Assembly: GCF_900116875.1 (NCBI RefSeq)
Contig: NZ_FPCC01000010.1
Location: forward strand, 1-64,000
Length of the DNA: 64,000 nucleotides
Origin: Butyrivibrio sp. INlla21
GTDB lineage: Bacteria > Bacillota > Clostridia > Lachnospirales > Lachnospiraceae
Direction: 5' to 3'
Shown: in pieces, positions 1 through 7,889 of the stretch
How the letters are laid out: every line of letters begins with the position of its first letter
How positions within the stretch are numbered: the first letter of the stretch is position 1
Notes under the pieces: model-generated
What the model was told of the DNA's origin: nothing
Databases searched by the model: none
The model's input: only the letters and a program-made list of their open reading frames with translations
Position numbers and translations under genes: made by a program

Positions 1-153
1 ATCTGATGAATACTTATCTTCAACAAGGTCATATATGAATGACCAGTCAATTGCTTTATCAATAAGCCTGAGCATGTGATCCTGAGGTACCAGATCATCC
101 ATGCTCACAAACTGCATCTGTTCACGCTTTCTTTCGGTATTAGAAGTCATCAT
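1..153 (-). CDS. IS1182-family transposase, N-terminal fragment (cut by window edge)
   Basis: The reverse strand encodes about 51 residues running off the left edge. They begin with two adjacent ATG codons and include QFVSMDDLVPQDHMLR followed by IDKAIDWSFIYDLVED. This is the usual N-terminus of IS1182/IS5-like DDE transposases, which cut and join DNA at the element ends. The catalytic DDE core lies outside the window. Whether the element is intact cannot be seen. A TATAAT-like -10 box on the minus strand (188-193) lies just upstream. Confidence 0.8.
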   Translation of the reverse strand, partial: MMTSNTERKREQMQFVSMDDLVPQDHMLRLIDKAIDWSFIYDLVEDKYSSD

Positions 154-250
154 AAAGGCTATCCCCATCCACAACTTTGATACTTTTATTATACCATAAA
201 AAGTGCCTCAATCCCAGATAAATACAGGGCTTGTGACACTTTTTAAAAGA
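154..250 (-). mobile_element. End of the IS1182-like element with a terminal hairpin
   Basis: Upstream of the transposase start, arms at 198-215 and 227-244 pair imperfectly over about 18 bp (AAAAGTG...CACTTTT). Such hairpins near insertion-sequence ends usually block transcription reading in from outside. The outer IS boundary is probably near 245, where AAAAAGTGTCACAAG reads inward on the minus strand. No target-site duplication can be checked because the other end is off the window. Confidence 0.5.
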
Positions 251-274
251 AAAATCCACAGCATTTGCCGTGGA
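245..274 (-). terminator. Intrinsic terminator after the DUF6033 gene
   Basis: On the minus strand TCCACGGC, a short loop and GCTGTGGA form a stem (255-274) followed by TTTTTCTTTT. It lies about 60 nt past the stop codon of the gene at 336-1070. A second hairpin (291-316, AACGCC...GGCGTT) with TTTTCTTT on the plus side would stop transcripts arriving from the IS side. Confidence 0.7.
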
Positions 275-335
275 CTTTGTCTACAGTCTGAACGCCCCGG
301 CTTTATGCCGAGGCGTTTTCTTTATCATATCGGGA

Positions 336-1070
336 TCATCCCTTATAATCTATTGTCTGTCCTATGGTCTTCTCATAAGGCGTCTGTACTGTGTCTGCCC
401 TCATGTTGAAATTGTAATCATCTATCTTCTTTACGAGCTCTTCCACCGAACTCGCCATAAGGATTACATAATCCTCCTCATCTTCAACGGCACTTTCCGC
501 AGCTTTTTCCTGAAGCTTTTCAGCCTGCTCTTTCTTGGCTTCCTTCTTGGCCTCAGCCTTTTCTTCAGCCTTCTTCTCAGCTCTTTTCTCTGCCAGCTTC
601 TCTGTCATCTCCTGTGAAGACTTACGCATTACCGCAAAGAAAGATGCTGTTCCGTTGTCTTCAACCTGTATTCCGATGGTCTTTACATTGCTCTTGTTCT
701 CCATGATGGACTTGAGCTCAGGCATCTTACTCTGAGCATTGGCAATGAGACCTTCATACTTGGCGCGGTATTCTTCATCCGTCGCCATTCTCTCTATCTT
801 TTCCTCATCGATAAGGACAACCATCCTGTTGGCGTTTCCGAAAGAGCTTGCATTCTGCTTGGCATAGTCTTTCATATCCTTACTTACGAGAACAAAATCC
901 ATTCCGGAGAATTTCTTTTTAAGCTCTTCGTAGTACTTCGCGCCCTCTTCAGAGAGTTTTGCCTTACCGATGGTCTTTCCGTAATTTCCGGTAGACTTCT
1001 CAGTCTTTGCTGCCTGCGCAGCGTCATACGTTCCGGCTATTCCTGCCGATACTTCAGATATATTACTCAT
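336..1070 (-). CDS. DUF6033-family protein of unknown function
   Basis: A 244-residue soluble protein without signal peptide or membrane helix. I place the start at MSNISEV because GGAGGG lies 3 nt upstream; a start four codons earlier would put that site inside the gene. The middle (SKDMKDYAKQNASSF, then a VVLIDEEKIERMA stretch) fits the DUF6033 family as I know it. Residues about 160-200 are a Lys/Glu/Ala-rich charged helix. The N-terminus (ISEVSAGIAGTYD) resembles that of the protein at 45608-46228 (VTEVTNNIATTYA). Upstream on the minus strand is a GCCGATAT box like the -10 of sigma-28 promoters. A role linked to motility or flagellar export is inference; no enzyme motif is visible. Confidence 0.75.
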   Translation of the reverse strand: MSNISEVSAGIAGTYDAAQAAKTEKSTGNYGKTIGKAKLSEEGAKYYEELKKKFSGMDFVLVSKDMKDYAKQNASSFGNANRMVVLIDEEKIERMATDEEYRAKYEGLIANAQSKMPELKSIMENKSNVKTIGIQVEDNGTASFFAVMRKSSQEMTEKLAEKRAEKKAEEKAEAKKEAKKEQAEKLQEKAAESAVEDEEDYVILMASSVEELVKKIDDYNFNMRADTVQTPYEKTIGQTIDYKG

Positions 1071-1169
1071 GGTTCCCTCCATTTCTCAAGATTACTCTTG
1101 CAAGTGCATTTTCCTTCGGCTTCCCGAAAAAATGCACATGGCTTCCCTGCCTTTTCGTTTCTAAATAAT

Positions 1170-1196
1170 ATATCGGCAATTATCAGAAAAAAATAA
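1170..1196 (-). promoter_or_regulatory. Possible sigma-28-like promoter for the DUF6033 gene
   Basis: The minus strand carries GCCGATAT (1170-1177), close to the GCCGATAA -10 of flagellar sigma factors. Fifteen bases upstream is TTAT (1193-1196), a poor match to TAAA. Alone this would be weak. The same box upstream of the N-terminally similar gene at 45608 makes it worth recording. Confidence 0.35.
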
Positions 1197-1246
1197 GAAT
1201 TGAAGTACAATTTTTTGCACCTCAATTCTTATAATGTTTAATCCTA

Positions 1247-1906
1247 TTATTTCCACATATCAAGCGAAAAATACATAAGCGCCGCCCAAGTATATACAGA
1301 ATAAAAATGCCCTCTGTTGTCGACTCCGTCCTTAAGTATCTTCTTCGCTTCGTCTTTGGTTATAAGAGAGAACCCGTCAAAGCATTCCTGCCCCTCGGCT
1401 CCGTCCTGCGTAAGACCCGAAAGATCATGATCGTTAAGCACAACGCACACAAGAGCATTGCTCTCATCCGTCATACCGGGCGTGCTGAAAAGAAGCGGAT
1501 TTATAACCTTAAGCTCATCCTTATTCTCGTCAACAACAATTCCCGTCTCTTCATGAATCTCCCTTATCGCGGTAGTAAGGATCGGTTCCTTCGCATTAGC
1601 GTCTTCGGGATCAAGAAGTCCTGCGGGCACGCTCAAAAGAAATCTTCCCGTAGGATATCTGTATTCATATGACAAAAGAAGCTTCGGCTCTTCGCCTGTT
1701 TTATTGCATATAACCACGCAGCTGACCGCATCGGGAAGCATCGACTTAAACTCTTCCTCTGTCTTGGTAGCAACCAGATTGTCCTGCGATCTTCTGGTCG
1801 CGTCATAATAATGTTTTCCCTCTGTGTGCTTTAGATCAAATACTCGTAAGAACTTTTTGTCAGTGACAAGCTCTACACATTCTTTTGTAATCTTGGGTCC
1901 CTGCAT
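1247..1906 (-). CDS. NUDIX hydrolase (ADP-ribose pyrophosphatase-like)
   Basis: A 219-residue protein with the NUDIX core REIHEETGI preceded by the helix EPILTTAI and the PAGLLDPED strand-turn. The glycine of the motif is separated from the first glutamate by a few extra residues (DANAKE). NUDIX enzymes cleave nucleoside diphosphates linked to another group. Length and the N-terminal beta region fit ADP-ribose or sugar-nucleotide pyrophosphatases such as YjhB/NudF, but substrate cannot be read. GGAGAT precedes the ATG. It starts 14 nt after the OB-fold lipoprotein gene, so the two are probably co-transcribed. Confidence 0.85.
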   Translation of the reverse strand: MQGPKITKECVELVTDKKFLRVFDLKHTEGKHYYDATRRSQDNLVATKTEEEFKSMLPDAVSCVVICNKTGEEPKLLLSYEYRYPTGRFLLSVPAGLLDPEDANAKEPILTTAIREIHEETGIVVDENKDELKVINPLLFSTPGMTDESNALVCVVLNDHDLSGLTQDGAEGQECFDGFSLITKDEAKKILKDGVDNRGHFYSVYTWAALMYFSLDMWK

Positions 1907-1920
1907 AATATCTCCGTCTA

Positions 1921-2739
1921 TTACTTCACGATTACCTTTGTGATATGAGGGTTAACTCCCTGATACCAGTAAAGGAATCCTTCAAGATCTACTGTCTGTC
2001 CGATCTCAAGACCTTCTACAGCCTTGTATACATCTGAATCCTTGTCGCAAAGGTAAGACTCAACCGTGAAATTGTATGTCTTTCCGTCAATTGAAACATT
2101 GAAGTAAAGATCATCACCCTGCTCACCTGAGCCGTCCCACTTATAAAGATAAGCAACCTCGTTGCCGTTTGCATCAGTTGAAGCCTCAACCGTCATTCCC
2201 TTAAATGCAACGAACTTGTTCTGATTTTCAATAAGCTCATCTGTTCCGAGAAGTGCTGTTACATCCTGCGCGGGAGCAATATAGCTTCCTTCCTCGATCT
2301 CGAATGTTGCGTCTGAGATCTCAACTTCGCCTTCCCACTCTGACTTGTAACCTGTAACCTTGATCTTGGTTCCGGGAGTAAGCTTAGCATAATCCTCCTC
2401 GGAGCAAGCCATCTCATAAAGGAAATAAGCGCCGTCCTGATCCTGTGTATAAACAGTTGCCTTATCTTCCCACCATGACTGCTTGGCCTGTACATAAGTC
2501 TCAACAACAACTTCACTGTCAATTTCGGCTGCGGCATACTCTGCGTATGTCATAACGCCTTCCGACTTAACATCCTCAAAAGTTTCCGTTACTACAGATA
2601 CTGCTTCGCTTGCAGCCTCTACTGCCTCAGAAGCGGCTTCGCCGGCGGTCTCTGCTGTCTGCTCTGCCTTCTTGGGCGTGCATCCGATCATTGAAACAGC
2701 CAGACCCATTACCAAAACAAGTGCCAATGTTTTTTTCAT
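1921..2739 (-). CDS. Lipoprotein with two OB-fold-like domains
   Basis: A 272-residue exported lipoprotein: charged MKKT start, hydrophobic core and lipobox ending SMIGC. An Ala/Glu-rich linker (residues about 22-58) precedes two beta-rich stretches, about 62-150 (with GTKIKVTGYKSEWEGEVEIS) and about 165-272 (ending with GVNPHITKVIVK). The 'x-V-x-G-x-x' strand pattern is that of OB-fold lipoproteins common in Clostridia. It would sit on the outer face of the membrane. Ligand and function are unknown. It leads the transcript that continues into the NUDIX gene. A TATAAT lies about 70 nt upstream with only a poor -35. Confidence 0.6.
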   Translation of the reverse strand: MKKTLALVLVMGLAVSMIGCTPKKAEQTAETAGEAASEAVEAASEAVSVVTETFEDVKSEGVMTYAEYAAAEIDSEVVVETYVQAKQSWWEDKATVYTQDQDGAYFLYEMACSEEDYAKLTPGTKIKVTGYKSEWEGEVEISDATFEIEEGSYIAPAQDVTALLGTDELIENQNKFVAFKGMTVEASTDANGNEVAYLYKWDGSGEQGDDLYFNVSIDGKTYNFTVESYLCDKDSDVYKAVEGLEIGQTVDLEGFLYWYQGVNPHITKVIVK

Positions 2740-2821
2740 AATATTCCTCCCTGTTCGTGCATGCGCTCATCTGTGTTGCGTCACGCCGTGTCTTTCAAAC
2801 AATGAAATTATACTAGATTAT

Positions 2822-2868
2822 ATAAAAAATAAAAACACTTATTTAAGTAACAACCTTGCATATATCCG
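2822..2868 (-). terminator. Weak U-rich terminator after the sugar ABC operon
   Basis: Downstream of the binding-protein stop the minus strand reads ACTTAAATAAGT followed by GTTTTTATTTTTT. The stem is only five pairs, so termination here is plausible but not strong. The same bases hold part of the promoter region of the OB-fold lipoprotein gene. Confidence 0.35.
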
Positions 2869-4461
2869 TTATTTCTTTTTCCGTGAAGAAACCTTGTCAA
2901 AAACGGCATATCCACCGATCATCACCCAAGCAAGAACAATAGCGGTCAAAAGAATTACCGAAGCGGCCGGAAGTTTTCCGAGTTCGGCTTTTCCTCCGAG
3001 ACTTTCTCCACCCGCTCCCCGGTCAAGATGATACAAAGATCTTACATCCTTGTAGAGCCCATCAATATAGGCATCATCCACTGTCTTTTTACGCCTTACG
3101 GACTTAACCACGTTCTCGATAAGCTGTCCCGAAGCATCTCGCACAGAAGCCGATCCGTTAAAAACAGGCGTCACAAAGGTATTTCCCGTATTGGCCATCA
3201 AAAGCTCCGCAGCATCTATCTTAACTTTGTAATGCTCATTGTTGTCGCTACCTTTTTTACCAAGATAATCTTTATATTCAGGAGCATTCTGAGCCTTGCT
3301 CGTAACAGGTACATAGCCCTCCGTTTTGGAATAAGCTATCTGAACATCATTGGTCAAAAGATATTGTGCAAAGATCCACGATGCCAGAACAACCTGTGGA
3401 TCCTGCTTGTTAAATACGCATATAGAAGGTCCCTGTGAGATCATACATGGATTCTCGGGATCATACTGCGGGATTGTCATTACCCTTGTATCAAAATCGA
3501 CCATCTTTTCTTTTGCGATATCAACAAGCGGCGCATCGGATCCCATCCAGGAAGCTCCCGCCGTTGAATCGACCGCAAAGATACACTGTCCCGCATTTAG
3601 GAAATTAGCGGGATAACCTGATACCTTAAAGGTTGAAAAAGCACCGGTTTTTACGTGGCCGGCGATAGTCTTAAGAACCTCTTTTGTGTCATCGTTAAAA
3701 AGAAGGATATTGCCGTCTGTATCCGAATATCCGGCGCCAAGCTGCTTAAGACTCTGTATCATCATGTTATCCGTAGACTTATAGATAAACGGGATCATAA
3801 CCTGCTGCCCATTGACCGCAAACGTTCCGTCTGCGTTCTTCTCCATAGCTGCCTCGGAAACCTCCCACACAAAATCCCATGTAAGAGTTTCGGGAAGCTC
3901 GTATCCAAGCTTCTTCACATATGTCTCATTTACATAGCAGGCTTCGGTAGATCTCATATACGGAATGGCGTAATGCTTATCACCTATCATACACTCGGAA
4001 AGAAACTCAGGAACTATCTCCTCTTTTTTGGGCGAGTCAAACTTAAGCTCCGAACCGCCAAGTCCGTATTTCTCATCCTCAAAAAGCTCATCCAAAGAAA
4101 GTACCGTGTTGTTACCGGTCAGATACGTCGCAATGTGATCCGGATATGTAATGCATACATTCGGAGTTGTTCCCGTTGAAATATTGGTGATGACATCGTT
4201 ATATATCTTGCCGTAGTCGGTATAAAATCTGACATTTACGGTTATATTCGGATATAGTTTTTCAAAGTCATCGATCGCTTTCGAATATATTCTTGTCTGA
4301 TTTACATTGGTGTCGTTCTTGGCCCAAAAGGTAAGCTCTATCTTTTTGGATTCATCAAGTTCACCGGGAATATCAAATTCCGCAGATTCCCTTGCTCCGT
4401 GGCAACCTGTCAGAAGCACCGATATGCATATGAATGTAATTATCTTCTTTAATACTTTCAT
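2869..4461 (-). CDS. Sugar ABC transporter substrate-binding lipoprotein with C-terminal membrane helix
   Basis: A 530-residue family-1 solute-binding protein, the extracellular receptor of the importer encoded just upstream. It has a signal peptide with lipobox LLTGC, the ELTFWAKND strand typical of CUT1 sugar-binding proteins and a GQCIFAVDSTAG motif in the lobe crossover. Unusually, the end (about residues 498-520) is a clear transmembrane helix followed by SSRKKK, so the protein would be anchored at both ends. Family members are normally 400-450 residues with no C-terminal anchor. GAGGATAAAG precedes the ATG. It is the last gene of the operon starting at 9425. Substrate is probably a sugar or oligosaccharide; which one cannot be told. 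Confidence 0.8.
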   Translation of the reverse strand: MKVLKKIITFICISVLLTGCHGARESAEFDIPGELDESKKIELTFWAKNDTNVNQTRIYSKAIDDFEKLYPNITVNVRFYTDYGKIYNDVITNISTGTTPNVCITYPDHIATYLTGNNTVLSLDELFEDEKYGLGGSELKFDSPKKEEIVPEFLSECMIGDKHYAIPYMRSTEACYVNETYVKKLGYELPETLTWDFVWEVSEAAMEKNADGTFAVNGQQVMIPFIYKSTDNMMIQSLKQLGAGYSDTDGNILLFNDDTKEVLKTIAGHVKTGAFSTFKVSGYPANFLNAGQCIFAVDSTAGASWMGSDAPLVDIAKEKMVDFDTRVMTIPQYDPENPCMISQGPSICVFNKQDPQVVLASWIFAQYLLTNDVQIAYSKTEGYVPVTSKAQNAPEYKDYLGKKGSDNNEHYKVKIDAAELLMANTGNTFVTPVFNGSASVRDASGQLIENVVKSVRRKKTVDDAYIDGLYKDVRSLYHLDRGAGGESLGGKAELGKLPAASVILLTAIVLAWVMIGGYAVFDKVSSRKKK

Positions 4462-4482
4462 CTTTATCCTCGCCGGGTTATC

Positions 4483-5355
4483 TCAGCCCTTTGTTCCGCC
4501 CCTTGCAACGCCTGCCATGATCTTGCGTCTGAAGATCAAAAAAAGTACAACCAAGGGAACCGAGATAACAACAACCGCCGCCATCATAGCGGGAACATTC
4601 TCTCTTCCGAATCCGTTCTCTCTGATCTCCTGAATACCGTTGGAAACAAGGAAATAATTGGAATCATCGGTTATAAGTCTCGGCCAGACATACGAATTCC
4701 AGCACTCAATGACCTTTAATATAATTATGGTAATTATCGTAGGTTTGGATATAGGAAGCATGACCTTCCAAAGATATCTGAAATCGGAAGTTCCGTCGAC
4801 CTTGGCCGCCTTATATAATTCCTCGGGAATCTGCTCAAAATTCTCTTTTAACAGATAAATATAGAAGACCGAAGTTACGGAAGGAAGTATAAGTCCAAGG
4901 AATGTATTTCTGAGATCAAGGTTTGTGATCGTAACGAAATTCGTGATGATAACAAGCTCATTGGGGATCATCATAAGAGAAAGAAACATCGAAAACAAAA
5001 TATCTTTTCCCTTAAAATCAAGCCTTGCAAACGCAAACGCCGAAAGGATAACAACAAACATCATTATCGCCGTTGTGACCACCGTAAATACAAATGTATT
5101 GAAAAAATACCTTGCAAGCGGAACAGCGGTAAATGCCGTTATATAGTTATCCATAGTGGGCGCTAAAGTAAAAAACTTAGGGACATACTCGGAATTGTAT
5201 GAACCGTAGCTTTTTACCGAAGTAAGGATCATCCAATAAAACGGAAAAAGGACAATAATTCCCCAAAGAGACAGAAAAAGATGCGTTCCGATCTTTCCCA
5301 GTCTCTTTTGCACGGCTGACCTTATTTCAATTTTTCTATTCTCCGATTCGTTCAT
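4483..5355 (-). CDS. Sugar ABC transporter permease (MalG-type)
   Basis: A 290-residue inner-membrane permease with six predicted helices. The EAA loop that docks on the ATPase is visible as EELYKAAKVDGTSDFRYLWK followed by VMLPISKP. Size and loop sequence place it in the MalG/UgpE half of CUT1 importers. It lies between the MalF-type permease and the binding protein with gaps of about 20-27 nt, as expected for one complex. Confidence 0.9.
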   Translation of the reverse strand: MNESENRKIEIRSAVQKRLGKIGTHLFLSLWGIIVLFPFYWMILTSVKSYGSYNSEYVPKFFTLAPTMDNYITAFTAVPLARYFFNTFVFTVVTTAIMMFVVILSAFAFARLDFKGKDILFSMFLSLMMIPNELVIITNFVTITNLDLRNTFLGLILPSVTSVFYIYLLKENFEQIPEELYKAAKVDGTSDFRYLWKVMLPISKPTIITIIILKVIECWNSYVWPRLITDDSNYFLVSNGIQEIRENGFGRENVPAMMAAVVVISVPLVVLFLIFRRKIMAGVARGGTKG

Positions 5356-5382
5356 ATAATACCTTTAAAACCTTTCAGACGA

Positions 5383-6273
5383 TCAGCTGTAATAAACCGT
5401 CTTTTTGCTGACCATCAGATTTATGGTAGTTATCGTAAATACTATTGTAAAAAGAATGAGTGCTGCCGCAGATGCATAGGAAGGATATCCTCCGCTGTTT
5501 CCGTAGAGCATGTCATAGACATAGCCCACTATCGTGTTCATTCCCGCAGCATTAAGATCCGTTCCGAAAAGAGCGACCTCATCGCTGTATGCTTTGAACG
5601 CCCCGATAAATCCGGTGATCACCAGATAAAAGACCATAGGCGATATCATTGGAAGTGTGATCTTGTAGAACACTCTCCACTTTGGCGTTGCGTCAACCTG
5701 CGCAGCCTTGTAGTACATCGGATTGACCGATGCAAGCGCAGCCGTAAGAATAAGTATCTTAAACGGAAGCACGATCCATATCGTATAGAAGCACATAACA
5801 AACATCTTAGCCCAGTACGGACCCGAGATAAAATCAACAGACGGACCTCCGAAGAACTGAATCAGCAGCGAAATAAGCCCGTCCGAGTATGCTGTTTTTT
5901 TGAACAGGATCATGAAAACAAGACCGACCGCCAACGTGTTGGTGACATACGGAAGAAAGTAAACCGTCTGGAAAAAATCTCTCAAAACCTTGATCGAGCT
6001 TAGCTCAAGAGAGATCAAAAGAGCGATTCCCGTAGATAAGGGAACCGTGATAATTACAATTATAAAAGTATTTTTCAGCGCCTGAATAAAATAAGGATCG
6101 TGAAGAACATAGGAATAGTTGTAAAAACCCGTTCCCCAGAATTTTCCGGATGCAAAATTATACCCCTCTTCGAAGGAGTAAATAAGTACATCAACAAGCG
6201 GATATACCATAAATATCAAAAGAAATAGCAAAGCCGGAAGAAGACACAGCCATGCGGTCAGATTCTTTTTCAT
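5383..6273 (-). CDS. Sugar ABC transporter permease (MalF-type)
   Basis: A 296-residue permease with about six membrane helices. The N-terminal 'WLCLLPALLFLLIFMVYPL' segment is typical of MalF/UgpA proteins, and the EAA loop reads YKAAQVDATPKWRVFYKITL. Its start overlaps the stop of the ATPase gene by 4 nt (ATGA), indicating translational coupling. It pairs with the permease at 4483-5355. Confidence 0.9.
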   Translation of the reverse strand: MKKNLTAWLCLLPALLFLLIFMVYPLVDVLIYSFEEGYNFASGKFWGTGFYNYSYVLHDPYFIQALKNTFIIVIITVPLSTGIALLISLELSSIKVLRDFFQTVYFLPYVTNTLAVGLVFMILFKKTAYSDGLISLLIQFFGGPSVDFISGPYWAKMFVMCFYTIWIVLPFKILILTAALASVNPMYYKAAQVDATPKWRVFYKITLPMISPMVFYLVITGFIGAFKAYSDEVALFGTDLNAAGMNTIVGYVYDMLYGNSGGYPSYASAAALILFTIVFTITTINLMVSKKTVYYS

Positions 6274-7364
6274 AGCTTTATCCTCTCCTCGGTAGCCTTG
6301 TCAAAAAGGCGCACTTTAAATGGTTTTAAAGAAAACGATACCGTTCCGTCCTCATGGTCTACCGCCTCTTCGGATGGAATGATCGCTCTGATGTTATCTC
6401 CCAAAAACTTATCATGTAATGCAACAACGCTGGTATCTCTGCCCATTACTTCTCTGTTTATAAACTTGCAGGTAAGAGCACCGTTTTTGTCCACAATAAA
6501 GCCTTCCGGTCTTATCGCAACATAAACTTCCCTGTCACTGACACCCGCCGCATCAAGAACGGCCTTATCATCTATATGGACCTTGCCGCCTTCTACTTTA
6601 CCTTCAAATACATTGATCTGCGGCGTTCCAAGAAACTTGGCAACAAAAAGATTCACAGGCTCATCGTATATTTCCTGCGGCTTACCCATCTGCTGAAGCA
6701 CTCCGTCTTTCATAACTACGATAGTGTCGGAAATACTCATCGCTTCTTCCTGATCGTGAGTTACAAAAACCGTCGTAATGCCGGTCTCCACCTGAATCCT
6801 CTTAAGCTCCTCCCTGGTCTGAAGACGAAGTCTTGCATCAAGATTGGATAAAGGCTCATCAAGCAAAAGAACTCTCGGCATCTTAACAAGGGCTCTTGCT
6901 ATCGCAACTCTCTGCTGCTGACCACCCGACATCTCGGAAGGTCTCCTGTCCAGAAGCTCCGTTATCTGCACAAGAGCAGCCGCCTCCTGCACTCTTTTTT
7001 CCATTTCTTCCTTGGAAAGCTTGTCTTTACCGCGTAGATTCTCAAGCGGAAATCTTATATTCTCGCGCACCGTAAGATGCGGATAAAGCGCATAGTTCTG
7101 GAATACAAGTCCCACTCCCCTGTTTTCGGGAGGAAGATTTGTAACATCGATATCGTCAAAAAATATCTGTCCCTCTGTAGGCTTCTCAAGACCGCAGATA
7201 AGATTGAGCGCAGTACTCTTGCCGCAGCCCGAAGGTCCCAAAAGGCCTATAAGCTTACCGCCCTCTATTTCAAAATCAAAATCATTTACCGCAATGACCT
7301 CATCTTTTATCTTCTTGTTTCTGTTCGGAAATTTCTTGGTGAGGTGCTTTAATACTATCTTCAT
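6270..7364 (-). CDS. Sugar ABC transporter ATP-binding protein (MsmK/UgpC-like)
   Basis: A 364-residue ATPase that energises the importer. Visible are Walker A GPSGCGKST, signature SGGQQQRVAIARAL, Walker B VLLLDEPLSNLD and the switch histidine in VFVTHDQEEA. The last 120 residues form the TOBE/regulatory domain of CUT1 ATPases. I choose the second ATG (7364): AAGGGG is directly adjacent to the first ATG at 7370 but correctly spaced for the second. It follows the DUF6472 stop by 10 nt. CUT1 operons often lack their own ATPase, so this one is probably dedicated. Confidence 0.92.
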   Translation of the reverse strand: MKIVLKHLTKKFPNRNKKIKDEVIAVNDFDFEIEGGKLIGLLGPSGCGKSTALNLICGLEKPTEGQIFFDDIDVTNLPPENRGVGLVFQNYALYPHLTVRENIRFPLENLRGKDKLSKEEMEKRVQEAAALVQITELLDRRPSEMSGGQQQRVAIARALVKMPRVLLLDEPLSNLDARLRLQTREELKRIQVETGITTVFVTHDQEEAMSISDTIVVMKDGVLQQMGKPQEIYDEPVNLFVAKFLGTPQINVFEGKVEGGKVHIDDKAVLDAAGVSDREVYVAIRPEGFIVDKNGALTCKFINREVMGRDTSVVALHDKFLGDNIRAIIPSEEAVDHEDGTVSFSLKPFKVRLFDKATEERIKL

Positions 7365-7374
7365 ACCCATCCCC

Positions 7375-7545
7375 TTACATCTGGTGCCTTACAACCTTGT
7401 ATTCATCATCGTCCTGATAATACGGACACTCTTTTGCTCCGCCGCTCATAAATCTTGCGTAGTCATCCTCGTCCATATTTACCATGCAGGTATAGCATTC
7501 CCAATCCTCGTCATAAACATAATTGGCACAAGTATCACAGATCAT
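7375..7545 (-). CDS. DUF6472 small cysteine-rich protein
   Basis: A 56-residue protein. It begins MICDTCANYVYDEDWECYTC and continues with MDEDDYARFMSGGAKECPYY. I recognise this as the DUF6472 family, frequent in Lachnospiraceae, with paired cysteines (CDTC, CYTC, CPYY) suggesting a small metal-binding fold. Its ATG overlaps the cupin stop (ATGA) and its TAA lies 10 nt before the ATPase start, so it is embedded in the sugar operon. Function is unknown. Confidence 0.85.
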   Translation of the reverse strand: MICDTCANYVYDEDWECYTCMVNMDEDDYARFMSGGAKECPYYQDDDEYKVVRHQM

Positions 7546-7874
7546 ACAAAATCCTCTCTCATTGGATTAAAGATATCAAGAAGAACTCCTTTTTCCAGGC
7601 AGACACAACCATGCACCACATCATTTGTCTTGAGCATGCTGTCTCCCGCTCTTACAACCTTCCTGACACCGTCAATCTCAAATTCAAACTCGCCGCTCAC
7701 AACATAAGTTATCTGCGTATGCGGATGATGGTGCAATGCGCCTATCGCTCCCTTTTCAAAAGAATTCTCGACGCACATAAGGTCTTTGCTGTAGGCAAGC
7801 ACGCGTCTTGTAACTCCGCCGCCCATATCCTGCGCATCAACATCCTTATAAAACACCCATCTGTCATCTATCAT
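7542..7874 (-). CDS. Single-domain cupin protein
   Basis: A 110-residue cupin. The first motif HHHPHTQITYVVSGEFEFEI gives the metal-binding histidines and the second (GDSMLKTNDVVHG) the last histidine. Small cupins bind a metal and a sugar acid or similar ligand as sensors, isomerases or oxygenases. In this operon a carbohydrate-related role (isomerase of the imported sugar) is reasonable inference. It is coupled to DUF6472 by ATGA and follows the RACo-like gene by 15 nt. Confidence 0.85.
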   Translation of the reverse strand: MIDDRWVFYKDVDAQDMGGGVTRRVLAYSKDLMCVENSFEKGAIGALHHHPHTQITYVVSGEFEFEIDGVRKVVRAGDSMLKTNDVVHGCVCLEKGVLLDIFNPMREDFV

Positions 7875-7889
7875 AATAAACCTCCGAGA

